Origin: Deltaproteobacteria bacterium
GTDB taxonomy: Bacteria; Desulfobacterota; Desulfobacteria; Desulfobacterales; ETH-SRB1
Direction: 5' to 3'
NCBI GenBank assembly: GCA_019314185.1
Contig: JAFCZU010000030.1
Coordinates: 1-24,748 of the forward strand
Length of the DNA stretch: 24,748 nt
Shown: positions 1 to 8,379 of the stretch, in pieces
How positions within the stretch are numbered: the first letter of the stretch is position 1
Layout of the letters: every line of letters starts with the position of its first letter
The notes under the pieces: generated by a model
Seen by the model: the letters and a program-made list of their open reading frames with translations, nothing else
Databases searched by the model: none
Told to the model about the DNA's origin: nothing
Position numbers and translations under genes: made by a program

Positions 1-164
1 ACAACTCCACCGCGATAGTAAAATTTTATCTGTTGTCCTTCTTTCCAATAGTGGTTGCTTATAAATGTAGAGCCGTTTTTTAACTTAATAAGATAAGAGG
101 AAAGGCAGACAGAGGGATATATGAAAAAGGTGATGGTTACAATTATTAGAATAAACTTTTTCAT
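1..164 (-). CDS. Partial secreted small protein, N-terminal part only
   Basis: The reading frame is open from the ATG at 164 to the left edge, giving 54 complete codons, and it continues outside the window. It begins MKKFILIIVTITFFIYPSVC, a typical Sec signal peptide with a Lys-Lys start and a long hydrophobic core. The next part reads LIKLKNGSTFISNHYWKEG and then IKFYYRGGVV. From memory, this LKNG...YW-EG...I-FY--GG pattern occurs at the start of the mature part of small periplasmic proteins in Deltaproteobacteria. A GGAG ribosome-binding site lies about 8 nt upstream (171-174 on the plus strand reads ctcc). Function is unknown. The start and signal peptide are seen directly; the family resemblance is recollection. 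Confidence 0.6.
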   Translation of the reverse strand, partial: MKKFILIIVTITFFIYPSVCLSSYLIKLKNGSTFISNHYWKEGQQIKFYYRGGV

Positions 165-239
165 AAAATTCTCCAACATCTTTCAAAACAGGGCAAAAGT
201 AGTTGACACTTTTTAAAACTTGTATGGTTACACAAAAAT

Positions 240-416
240 AAGTGCCTAAAGTTAAGGTACGCCTTCGGCGTGCTAATTGATACCCAAAACCACAGGAGTG
301 TACTTTCTCCTTGTGCATTAATGACTTAAGAAACCTATATCAAATGGCAGAATTCCTTAACTTTAGGCATTTTAGGCACTTTAGCTCACTTTAGGCACTT
401 CTTTCTTTAGGCACTT
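240..416. repeat. TTTAGGCACTT repeat cluster with 15-bp inverted arms
   Basis: TTTAGGCACTT occurs exactly at 371-381, 390-400 and 406-416, with a near copy at 362-371. The reverse complement of one unit plus its flank (TGCCTAAAGTTAAGG, 243-257) pairs perfectly with CCTTAACTTTAGGCA at 355-369, so about 97 nt could be looped out. The gap 165-475 holds this cluster and no gene that can be supported. It lies downstream of the broken LysM gene and upstream of the partial gene at the left edge. It could be a REP-like dispersed repeat. Confidence 0.6.
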
Positions 417-475
417 CATATTCCAGGCCGATGAGAAGAAACGATCTTTCTTCCAACCTCATCTGGAAGTCAGCC

Positions 476-1490
476 CTATCTTTTCGGCAAAGGGCTGCAG
501 ATTTTAGCGTCTGGAGTGATGCTTTTATCCGACCTTGTAATGAGAACTGTGGATGTGGTCTGTTCGGTGCGCAGGACAAATATTGTGCCAAAATCTACGA
601 CTGAAAGAAGAGTATATTTTCTGCTTTTTGGATCAAGACGCGCCTTTTCCTGGTAATATATGCTGTATTGCTGACCGGAAACCACTCCATCATTATCTCC
701 TTTATTGATAAAGGCAATAGTGTTGTCTCCGAATATAGCGGCATTTTCTTCGGATGCTATAATTTTTCCGTTAAGCTCTTTTTTGCTTTTCGATAGAGTG
801 ATTTTTGGTTGTCGAGGTATATACGGCATTAAAAAATCGTTTGCCCGCATATCACGAAAAGATTGAATAATCGTGCCTATAACAAAATCAGGTTCAATTT
901 CTGTAATTTCAAGTATTGTATCCCGATGTATGCTTTGGTTTCCTTGTCTTTTAACGGTTTCAGGGTTCTATACACAGTAAATTTATTCCCCGGTATAAGA
1001 AGAGCATTTTTATACGGTTTGATATAAACCTTATCACCTGTACTTATCATTTGTTTATCATCATATGACTTGAAGATATAACCGATTGGGTTAACAGGTT
1101 CTTTTGTTCTTTTCTGATAAATCCAATGCTGTCAATTGCGGAATAGGTATAATATGGCGCTTCTTTTTTGTCCGATTTTATTGGAGTTTTGACGGAAATA
1201 TTTTTGATCCAGCGTTTATGAAGCAGTCGGATACGTTCGCCGGGATATATCAGGTGTGGGTTTGCGATCTGGTTGTTCTCATTCCATAATCCTGGCCATT
1301 GCCATGGTGAATCAAAAAAACGCTGCGAGAGATCCCAGAGGGTATCTCCTTTTTGGATTGTATAATAGAAACCTGTCTCATGTTCTAATGTATTTTTACT
1401 TTCCTGCGCCGAAAGAGATAAAGGAAGGGTTATAATTGCTGTAAATGTCCAGAGGCATATAATTGTTCTGATAATTTTACTGCAATTCAT
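476..1490 (-). pseudogene. LysM-domain envelope protein, broken by two frame shifts
   Basis: The 5' part (1490-1047) encodes a signal peptide (residues 1-28, ending LSLSAQE) and a LysM domain (about residues 43-90: YTIQKGDTLWDLSQRFF, then NPHLIYPGERI), so the product should be exported and bind peptidoglycan. Reading then continues in a second frame (about 1095-915, with YIFKSYDDKQMISTGDKVYI and FTVYRTLKPL), and in a third frame (about 913-476, with LEITEIEPDFVIGTIIQSF and ending SPLPKR). All three frames carry plausible protein, so this is one ancestral gene of about 335 codons. The first break is an exact 8-bp tandem duplication at 1098-1113; removing one unit restores IRKEPVNPIGYIFK. The second is near 913-916. 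A GGAG site precedes the ATG. It is either a real pseudogene or carries assembly errors. Confidence 0.75.
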
Positions 1491-1582
1491 AAAACTACTC
1501 CGATATTTGATTGGATTATTGGAAAAATGGAATATCAGGCTTAGCGGAATCCAGTCAATTTTTTGCCCCGCTATTTAAAATA

Positions 1583-1612
1583 GTCATATCCCTCCTTTTA
1601 TTTATTTGTCAA
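1583..1612 (-). promoter_or_regulatory. Possible sigma-70 promoter for the LysM gene
   Basis: On the minus strand a perfect -35 TTGACA (1607-1612) is followed after 18 nt by TATGAC (1583-1588; 4 of 6 bases fit TATAAT). It lies between the groEL terminator and the LysM start at 1490, which fits separate transcription of that gene. The -10 match is modest. Confidence 0.4.
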
Positions 1613-1622
1613 GCTTTTCAAT

Positions 1623-1650
1623 AAAAAAGCCCCCATGCAAGCATGGAGGC
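1623..1650 (-). terminator. Rho-independent terminator after groEL
   Basis: On the minus strand GCCTCCATGC and a TTGC-containing loop are followed by GCATGGGGGC-type pairing (plus-strand 1629-1650) and then a run of six T. It lies about 60 nt past the groEL stop codon and would end the groES-groEL transcript. Confidence 0.85.
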
Positions 1651-1712
1651 TTTAAGTGATCAGGTTATCTATTACCTGAGTAGTTACAATTAAATATTAA
1701 ACGGGCGTATAA

Positions 1713-3377
<1,665 letters not shown>

Positions 3378-3401
3378 TTATCCTCCATATTATTATGTTA
3401 A

Positions 3402-3689
3402 TTATTCGATTATTCCGAGCACATCATCTTCGCGCATGATCAGATGTTCAACACCGTCAATTTTTACCTCTGTGCCGCCGTATTTACCGAATAGAATCCG
3501 GTCGCCCTTCTTGACATCGAGGGCAATTGTTTTGCCGTCATCACCAGTCTTACCTTTGCCGACAGCAACAACATTGCCTTCAATCGGTTTTTCAGTGGCT
3601 GTGTCCGGGATGATGATACCTCCCTTGGTCTGTTTTTCTTCTTCAACACGTTTTACTAAAATTCGATCATGTAATGGTCTAAGTTTCAT
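3402..3689 (-). CDS. groS: Co-chaperonin GroES (10 kDa)
   Basis: Heptameric lid of the GroEL chamber. The protein of 95 residues begins [18 protein letters not shown], carries the mobile-loop region [20 protein letters not shown] (seen as [16 protein letters not shown]) and ends with the typical [16 protein letters not shown]. The frame is open further upstream to 3776, but the start at 3689 is preferred: it matches the family N-terminus and has a GGAG site about 9 nt upstream. It is the first gene of the groES-groEL pair. I see no CIRCE element in the 144 nt between this gene and the FmdB-type gene. Confidence 0.97.
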   Translation of the reverse strand: MKLRPLHDRILVKRVEEEKQTKGGIIIPDTATEKPIEGNVVAVGKGKTGDDGKTIALDVKKGDRILFGKYGGTEVKIDGVEHLIMREDDVLGIIE

Positions 3690-3738
3690 TGTTAAAATTC
3701 TCCTTTTTTGACTTGTTATATTTTTTTTTGCAAAACCT

Positions 3739-3828
3739 GTATTGCAATACGAGGGTGTACAAGCAAACTTCGCCATAGTAGAACTACGATGGCTGAAATG
3801 GTCCTGACAACCAATTTTTAAAGGTTGT
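3739..3828. promoter_or_regulatory. Palindromes in the groES upstream region
   Basis: Three dyad symmetries lie between the FmdB-type gene and groES. They are the perfect 12-bp palindrome GTATTGCAATAC (3739-3750), the near-perfect CCATAGTAGAACTACGATGG (3773-3792, one mismatch), and ACAACC...GGTTGT (3807-3828). The last lies just after the FmdB-type stop and could be a weak 3' hairpin. The first two could be operators for groES. No TTAGCACTC...GAGTGCTAA (CIRCE) is present. Function is inferred from position only. Confidence 0.35.
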
Positions 3829-3833
3829 TTTAA

Positions 3834-4109
3834 TCAGTTTTCTTTAGCGCATTGTTTTTTAGTTGATTTATCAGTGCTTTGGGTTGATACTTTTTCCTTT
3901 TTTTTGGGCGGAGAGGAAGCACACTGGGATTTATTTGCATAGTCTGTCACATACCAGCCTGTCCCTTTTAGATGGAAACTGCTTTGGGAAATGAGCTTGT
4001 GAAGCTTTCCTGCACAGTGACTGCATCTGGTTAGAGGTCTGTCGGAAAATTTCTGTATTACTTCTTCGGTGTTACCACATTTTGTGCATTCATATTCATA
4101 GATGGGCAT
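3834..4109 (-). CDS. FmdB-type zinc-ribbon protein
   Basis: A protein of 91 residues that begins MPIYEYECTKCG, the hallmark of the FmdB/CxxC_CxxC_SSSS family. Two CxxC pairs (Cys8/Cys11 and Cys29/Cys32, in CTKC and CSHC) would bind one zinc. The middle part SSFHLKGTGWYVTDYA is also characteristic of the family. The C-terminal third is Lys/Ser-rich and probably disordered. A GGAAGGA ribosome-binding site precedes the start. It lies just upstream of groES on the same strand and may share its transcript. FmdB was first named as a putative regulator of formamidase/acetamidase genes, but for most family members no role is proven. Confidence 0.85.
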   Translation of the reverse strand: MPIYEYECTKCGNTEEVIQKFSDRPLTRCSHCAGKLHKLISQSSFHLKGTGWYVTDYANKSQCASSPPKKKEKVSTQSTDKSTKKQCAKEN

Positions 4110-4381
4110 TTTTTAAGTATCCTTCCAATTAAAACCTAAATTGAGCGATTTTTTACTCGATCTGCGCCGATCTCTTACACATATCTTCCCAAAAAATTAC
4201 TTAACTTAGGCAAAAGAAAATAAAAAAGGAATGTTCAACAAAAGAGCCAGATATCGGTATTTTTGTGAAAACCCTTAATCAACTAAATTATAGTCAGTGT
4301 ATTTAAGTTGTCAAGAAGTCGTAGGCAATTTTTTTATAAAAGGCTAAGGCCTGACAGTTTGGTAAAAAAATTCAAGAATTC

Positions 4382-4924
4382 TTATTGCAAATTCCTTAAG
4401 TTATCAAAAGGTGCGCGCCATTTATAATAGAACTTTAGAACATCGGCCAGCCCTGGGACCTTGACTGTGTTGAGAATTTGATGAGTCTGTTTATGTACAC
4501 GTCTTTCTTCCGCCATTTTTTCCTCATTTGACGCATCAAAATTTTGAAGATATTCGCTGAATCTGACTATATGAATTAATTCGTGAATTACAATATAGAG
4601 CACAAAAGGGAAAAGTTTTATATTCTGTGATCGATTCAGAGTGGATAGTATGGAATGGTCCTGAAGACATATTTTGTAAAAGTCGTATGTTGAAGAACCA
4701 AGGGACGTGTCTTTTCGTTGTCCCTGATAACGGATTATCTGTGCAAAAGGGCCATGAACTATCTCTTCCGTGATGAGATCAGTTAGTGTTTTGATATCGA
4801 ACCTGCGACCCAGCCACTGACTTTCAGACATCTTATAAAAGTTGCTTACAAGTTCTTCAGCCATTGCGACTGAATTATTAACTGTTTTAATCTGATCCCG
4901 GTTGAATTTTTTCAGTTTTTTCAT
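4382..4924 (-). CDS. Unknown protein with an HExxH motif (possible zinc peptidase)
   Basis: A protein of 180 residues from the ATG at 4924 (MKKLKKFNRDQIK). A GTG at 4960 is also in frame, but that extension falls in repeat-like sequence, so the ATG is preferred. No clear ribosome-binding site is seen for either. The notable part is FVLYIVIHELIHIVRFSEYL at residues 107-126, with HELIH (114-118) as an HExxH zinc-site signature in a hydrophobic helix. Acidic residues follow in NEEKMAEERRVHKQTHQIL, where a third metal ligand could lie. No signal peptide or transmembrane segment is obvious. The role is not recognised, and peptidase activity is inferred from the motif alone. It stands alone, more than 270 nt from its neighbours. 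Confidence 0.6.
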   Translation of the reverse strand: MKKLKKFNRDQIKTVNNSVAMAEELVSNFYKMSESQWLGRRFDIKTLTDLITEEIVHGPFAQIIRYQGQRKDTSLGSSTYDFYKICLQDHSILSTLNRSQNIKLFPFVLYIVIHELIHIVRFSEYLQNFDASNEEKMAEERRVHKQTHQILNTVKVPGLADVLKFYYKWRAPFDNLRNLQ

Positions 4925-5068
4925 TTTTAATAAATTCGTAAAAAGTTGGTTTTTCACCACGGAGCCCGCAGAGAATGTTTTGCAATTGTAAGTAGTTATT
5001 TCTGTATCTTCTCAATAAATCCTGGCAGCTAATTTCAGCTTGATTCTCAGTTGGCAAGTGTTTGTTCA

Positions 5069-5145
5069 CCACGAAGTGCACGAAGAAACAGGAAGTTATT
5101 GTTTTTTTTATTGGATTTCTTCGTGACCTTCGTGATCTTCGTGGT
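5069..5145. repeat. CACGAAG-type inverted repeat
   Basis: CCACGAAGTGCACGAAGAAA (5069-5088) faces TTTCTTCGTGACCTTCGTG (5116-5134) and a further CTTCGTGG at 5137-5144, so the two sides pair around a 27-nt T-rich loop. A half-copy (caccacggagcccgcagag) lies at 4956-4974. The gap 4925-5346 otherwise shows no gene; short open frames here are made of this repeat. This type of CACGAAG repeat is common between genes in Deltaproteobacteria (recollection). Confidence 0.55.
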
Positions 5146-5346
5146 AAAACAATCATAACGAAATGTTTGCTCACAGCCCTGAAACACAACTCATGTCCGG
5201 ACTTTTTGAGAACTTACTGTTTTCTCTGTGGTAAATGGTACTTTTTAATTAGCCATAAATAAAGTTATGGACAAATTGTTAGAAACAATGTTAAAGAACA
5301 TTTTTATTGAAATTTAACAAGAAAATTTTGAATTGGGGGTGATTTA

Positions 5347-5445
5347 TTGGGTAGTGTAGTTAAAAAGCGAAGAAAGAAAATGAGAAAGCATAAACACAGA
5401 AAACTTCTGGCCCGTACACGCCATCAGAGAAGAAAAGGCAAATAG
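5347..5445 (+). CDS. AURKAIP1/COX24 (mS38/bS22-like) small basic ribosomal-like protein
   Basis: A 32-residue, extremely basic protein: MGSVVKKRRKKMRKHKHR followed by KLLARTRHQRRKGK. This matches the COX24/AURKAIP1 signature known from mitochondrial ribosomal protein mS38 and from the tiny bS22 protein bound to mycobacterial ribosomes. The start codon is TTG at 5347, supported by a strong GGGGGTGA Shine-Dalgarno stretch (5336-5343) and by the family N-terminus MGSVxKKRRK. The gene is too short for ordinary gene finders. It stands alone on the plus strand and converges on hflC. Role inferred: binding rRNA on the small subunit. Confidence 0.85.
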   Translation: MGSVVKKRRKKMRKHKHRKLLARTRHQRRKGK

Positions 5446-5537
5446 GGATTAGGGATTAGAGGGGGTAAGGATTAAGGGGTAAGGATTAAAGTTTAATAAT
5501 CCTTAATCCTCTAATCCTTAATCCTCATTTTAATCCT
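5446..5537. repeat. GGATTA-type repeats forming a hairpin between convergent genes
   Basis: Repeated GGATTA and AAGGATTAA units on the left (5447-5490) face repeated TAATCCTTAATCC units on the right (5496-5536). The sides are complementary and could fold into a long imperfect hairpin. It lies between the convergent TTG-start gene and hflC. It might end transcription from both sides, although no clean poly-T run is present. This resembles the small telomere-like repeats scattered in related genomes. Confidence 0.5.
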
Positions 5538-5541
5538 TATT

Positions 5542-6486
5542 TTATTTTGAATATCCTTTGAGATATTTAAAAAATTCTGAATCGGTTGAAAGTACGAGAG
5601 TGCTTTTATCATCTAATGCTTCTTTGTAAATTTTCAGTGTGTTTATGAATGAATAGAATTCCGGATCTCTTCCATAAGCATCAGCATATAATTTTGTCGC
5701 CTTTGCGTCCGCTTTCCCCTTTACTACCTGGGCTGTTTTGTAAGCTTCCGAGGTTATTTGTTTTAAATCCCGCTCTTTTTCACCAAGAATCTTGCGTGCT
5801 TCCCCCATGCCTTCGGAGCGAAATTTTTCCGCAATCTGATTCCGTTCCGCAATCATTCTGCCATAAACAGACTCTCTTACCTGCTCCACATAATTAATGC
5901 GCTTGATTTTAACATCCACAAGCTCGATGCCGAACTTAACAAGTTTGGGTTGGGCTTGTTTCAATATTCCTTCTGTTATTTTTTCTCTGCCGGTTGTAAT
6001 AGTATAAGTGTCCGGACGTTTCTTTATAATATCTTCCATGCCTGCTTCAGAGACATCCAGCTCCCTGTTGGTGTTGCGGACAGCTTCAATCAGCCTGTAA
6101 GAGGTAATAAAGTTTCTTACAGCAGGGTCTATGATATCATCAAGCCTTCCTAAAGCGCTGACAGTGTTGTTTACTGTCTGGAAAAATTTAATTGGTTCAA
6201 CGATTTTCCATCTCGCAAAGGTGTCAACCCATATATAGGTTTTTTCAAGAGTGGGTATTTGTCCCGGATCGCCATCCCATTGCAAAAGGTTTTTTGGAAA
6301 ATAGGTTGCATGCTGTATAAAGGGTACTTTAAAGTAAAGACCCGGATCTAATTTTGGTTCACCCACAACCTTTCCAAATTGAGTTATAACCACCTGCCGT
6401 GTTTCGTCAACAGTATATGCTGAGGAAAAAACCAGCAGCAGAGCAATTACAGCTATTGATATTAATATAATGTTTTTAGATTTCAT
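5542..6486 (-). CDS. hflC: Membrane protease modulator HflC
   Basis: A protein of 314 residues with an N-terminal membrane anchor (about residues 5-23, IILISIAVIALLLVFSSAY) and an SPFH/band-7 domain starting VDETRQVVITQFGKVVGEP. It also has the HflC-type region VRNTNRELDVSEAG and the helical stretch ESVYGRMIAERNQIAEKFRSEGMGEA. HflC and HflK form the large complex around the FtsH protease in the inner membrane and tune its activity. The start overlaps the hflK stop in an ATGA tetranucleotide (6483-6486), which implies translational coupling. Length and domain order are normal. Confidence 0.95.
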   Translation of the reverse strand: MKSKNIILISIAVIALLLVFSSAYTVDETRQVVITQFGKVVGEPKLDPGLYFKVPFIQHATYFPKNLLQWDGDPGQIPTLEKTYIWVDTFARWKIVEPIKFFQTVNNTVSALGRLDDIIDPAVRNFITSYRLIEAVRNTNRELDVSEAGMEDIIKKRPDTYTITTGREKITEGILKQAQPKLVKFGIELVDVKIKRINYVEQVRESVYGRMIAERNQIAEKFRSEGMGEARKILGEKERDLKQITSEAYKTAQVVKGKADAKATKLYADAYGRDPEFYSFINTLKIYKEALDDKSTLVLSTDSEFFKYLKGYSK

Positions 6487-7526
6487 TTATCAGCACCTAT
6501 TTGTTTTCCAAGATTAAGAAATGGTAAAAGATTTTTCTGATCCGCATCTATAATGTATTTATTGCCCAGTTTCGGGAAAAGATTTTTCAGTGTTTCAAGA
6601 TACAGCCGCCTTTTGGTAACATCCTTTGCTTTGGTATATTCATTATAAAGGGCAACAAACCTTGAAGCATCACCCTTTGCCTTGTTAACTCTCTCAAGAG
6701 CATATCCTTCGGCGGCCTTTATGGTTCTTTCCGCCTCTCCCCTGGAAGCAGGGATTGCCTTGTTATAATCCTCTTTTGCCTGATAGATCATCTTTTCTTT
6801 TTCCTGGACAGCCTGGTTTACCTTATTGAATGATGCCTGTACCGGCCCGGGAACATTGGTTTTTTTCATTTCTATGGTAACAATATGTATGCCGGCTTCT
6901 GATTTATCCAGTTCTGCCTGCAGGACATGTCTGGCTTCAATTGCAATTTCTTCCCGCTTGCTTATAACTTCATTGATGCTTCTGTCGCCGACAACCATCC
7001 GCATGGAAGATTCCGACATGTCTATGAGAAGTTTTCTTACATCCCGAACTTTAAACAGATAATTATAAGGGTCCTTTATCCTGTACTGGACAATCCATGG
7101 AACAAGACCAACATTAAGGTCTCCGGTAAGCATAAGTGATACATTTATATTCTCACTGCCGGATGAAAACCGATTTCTAACATCTCTCGTTGCTGAACGG
7201 AAGCCGAATTCTTCTTTATATACACGTTTTATCTTGACCTTTGTCACCTTTTCGATTCCTGCAGGAAACTTGAAATTAAGGCCCGGTCGGCTGGTGCGAA
7301 TATATTTTCCGAACCGCTGGACGATTCCGGCTTCGTCAACACCTACCGTATAAAATGCCGAAGATCCAAAAAACAGGGCCATTATGATGATAATGATGAT
7401 AATGGGCCCGCCCGGCAATTTAAATTGCTTGAATTTATTTATGACTTCATTTATATCAGGTGGTATTCCGCTGGCGCCACCGCTCGAGTTTTGTTGCTGT
7501 TTAAGTTTATCCCAATCCCAATTCAT
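6483..7526 (-). CDS. hflK: FtsH protease activity modulator HflK
   Basis: A protein of 347 residues with a Gly/Ser-rich N-terminal segment and a membrane segment near residues 41-60. An SPFH domain starts YTVGVDEAGIVQRFGKYIRT, and DLNVGLVPWIVQYRIKDPYNYLF and KAEGYALERVNKAKGDASRF follow, all typical of HflK. It pairs with HflC to form the FtsH-associated complex. The membrane helix contains seven isoleucines in a row, encoded by an ATT/ATC/ATA repeat. The start at 7526 has an AGGA site about 9 nt upstream and a promoter candidate at 7612-7640. First gene of the hflKC operon. Confidence 0.95.
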   Translation of the reverse strand: MNWDWDKLKQQQNSSGGASGIPPDINEVINKFKQFKLPGGPIIIIIIIMALFFGSSAFYTVGVDEAGIVQRFGKYIRTSRPGLNFKFPAGIEKVTKVKIKRVYKEEFGFRSATRDVRNRFSSGSENINVSLMLTGDLNVGLVPWIVQYRIKDPYNYLFKVRDVRKLLIDMSESSMRMVVGDRSINEVISKREEIAIEARHVLQAELDKSEAGIHIVTIEMKKTNVPGPVQASFNKVNQAVQEKEKMIYQAKEDYNKAIPASRGEAERTIKAAEGYALERVNKAKGDASRFVALYNEYTKAKDVTKRRLYLETLKNLFPKLGNKYIIDADQKNLLPFLNLGKQIGADK

Positions 7527-7611
7527 AGTTTAATTATCCTGTAAATGTTTGTAGGGTTATCTTCAAAGATTTTTTCGGAGACCTTATGGCTGATACGATA
7601 AAATTTTTATT

Positions 7612-7640
7612 AATGTAAGTTACAAGTCGTTCCAAGTCAA
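7612..7640 (-). promoter_or_regulatory. Probable hflK promoter
   Basis: On the minus strand TTGACT (7635-7640) is followed after 17 nt by TACATT (7612-7617), about 85 nt upstream of the hflK start. The spacing is ideal and both hexamers fit sigma-70 moderately well. It faces away from the plus-strand promoter at 7685. Confidence 0.5.
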
Positions 7641-7684
7641 GTTAAAATGGGAAAAAGGATATCGATCTGACAAAACCGTTTTTC

Positions 7685-7712
7685 TTGACAATAAAGTCTA
7701 TCTCTTTATAAT
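7685..7712 (+). promoter_or_regulatory. Consensus sigma-70 promoter facing the DUF721 gene
   Basis: TTGACA (7685-7690) and TATAAT (7707-7712) both match the consensus perfectly, with a 16-nt spacer. The next plus-strand gene is the DUF721 gene at 8057, but a palindrome (7716-7741) and the MITE-like element (7745-8038) lie in between. Confidence 0.75.
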
Positions 7713-7715
7713 TTA

Positions 7716-7741
7716 ATGAACTCGTAAAAAAACGAATTCAT
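7716..7741. repeat. ATGAACTCG/CGAATTCAT palindrome
   Basis: ATGAACTCG, an A-rich loop TAAAAAAA, then CGAATTCAT. It is nearly identical to the perfect copy at 14832-14857 and abuts the MITE-like element. It lies right behind the consensus promoter, within the transcribed leader if that promoter is used. Confidence 0.6.
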
Positions 7742-7744
7742 TAA

Positions 7745-8038
7745 CTCAAGTTTCGCACCTTTGATTTCTATCAATATCAAGACGGTAAGGGTTAAAAATA
7801 ACATTTTTACAGCGAAAGCATTTGCTTATATTTTGTAAACAGCAACCTGTGCTACATACATTATGATCAGGCGCAAAGGAGATATAACATATTTAATTTA
7901 ATGATGTATTAAGCATCAATCTTATACTGATTGATTGGCGCCGTTGTAAAAAGCACAGGCAGTATATTTCGGTTTAAAATTTATTTTTAGCTCTTGCCGT
8001 CTAACGCTTTGGCTAAATTAAAGGGTGCGAAACTTGAG
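7745..8038. mobile_element. MITE-like element, copy 1 (294 bp)
   Basis: The element runs from CTCAAGTTTCGCACC (7745-7759) to its reverse complement GGTGCGAAACTTGAG (8024-8038). The two sides stay related well inside the ends: GACGGTAAGGGTTAAAAATA on the left faces TTTTTAGCTCTTGCCGTC-type sequence on the right. A copy in opposite orientation lies at 16626-16829, matching along almost its whole length. Copy 1 has about 90 extra bases in the middle (about 7835-7927). It has no coding capacity for a transposase, so it would need one supplied elsewhere. The right end lies 18 nt before the DUF721 start codon. No clear target duplication is seen for this copy. Confidence 0.8.
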
Positions 8039-8056
8039 CATCATAGTTTTGTTATT

Positions 8057-8368
8057 ATGAAAAAAAAACGAAAAGAATTTGTGCATATAAGCGGTATTCT
8101 TGACAATTTTTTAAGAACATTTCGCAGCGAACCTGATAAGGAAATGCTGCGCGTTTGGAGCTTGTGGGATAGTGCGGTGGGAAATACTATTGCTGAGAAT
8201 GCCAGGCCCGCGGCATTCAAAGGAAAACTTCTTGTTGTGCATGTAAGCAGTTCAACATGGCTGTATCAGTTTCAGTTTTTAAAAAAGGAAATTATAACCA
8301 AAGTAAATAATGCTTTGGGAAAGGAACTGATCGAAGAGATAGTGTTTAAGATTGGGCCAATAAAATAA
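8057..8368 (+). CDS. DUF721 (DciA-like) protein
   Basis: A protein of 103 residues from the ATG at 8057: MKKKRKEFVHISGILDNFLR, then LRVWSLWDSAVGNTIAENAR, then GKLLVVHVSSSTWLYQFQFL and a helical end. This is the DUF721 pattern (W--W---VG--IA-h--P, then L-V-V-SS-W---L). DciA, a member of the same family, helps load the replicative helicase in bacteria that lack DnaC; whether this protein does so is inference. The open frame extends upstream to 7994, but that part is the end of the MITE-like element, so the ATG is chosen. No Shine-Dalgarno site is visible, perhaps because the element inserted there. Confidence 0.8.
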   Translation: MKKKRKEFVHISGILDNFLRTFRSEPDKEMLRVWSLWDSAVGNTIAENARPAAFKGKLLVVHVSSSTWLYQFQFLKKEIITKVNNALGKELIEEIVFKIGPIK

Positions 8369-8379
8369 AAAAGAATAAT

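Noticed and set aside
85..318. 77-codon minus-strand open frame
   Set aside because: It runs in a different frame from the signal-peptide gene at 1-164, which has a ribosome-binding site and sensible protein; this frame is a shadow and includes repeat sequence.
391..591. 66-codon minus-strand open frame
   Set aside because: It overlaps the end of the LysM gene in another frame, contains the TTTAGGCACTT repeat and has no ribosome-binding site or recognisable protein features.
7385..7410. Isoleucine-codon microsatellite in hflK as a possible slippage switch
   Set aside because: Units are multiples of three bases and the result is a normal membrane helix, so length changes would not break the frame.
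7994..8056. Upstream extension of the DUF721 gene
   Set aside because: The extra 21 codons are the end of the MITE-like element read through by chance and start with TTG; the ATG at 8057 fits the family N-terminus.
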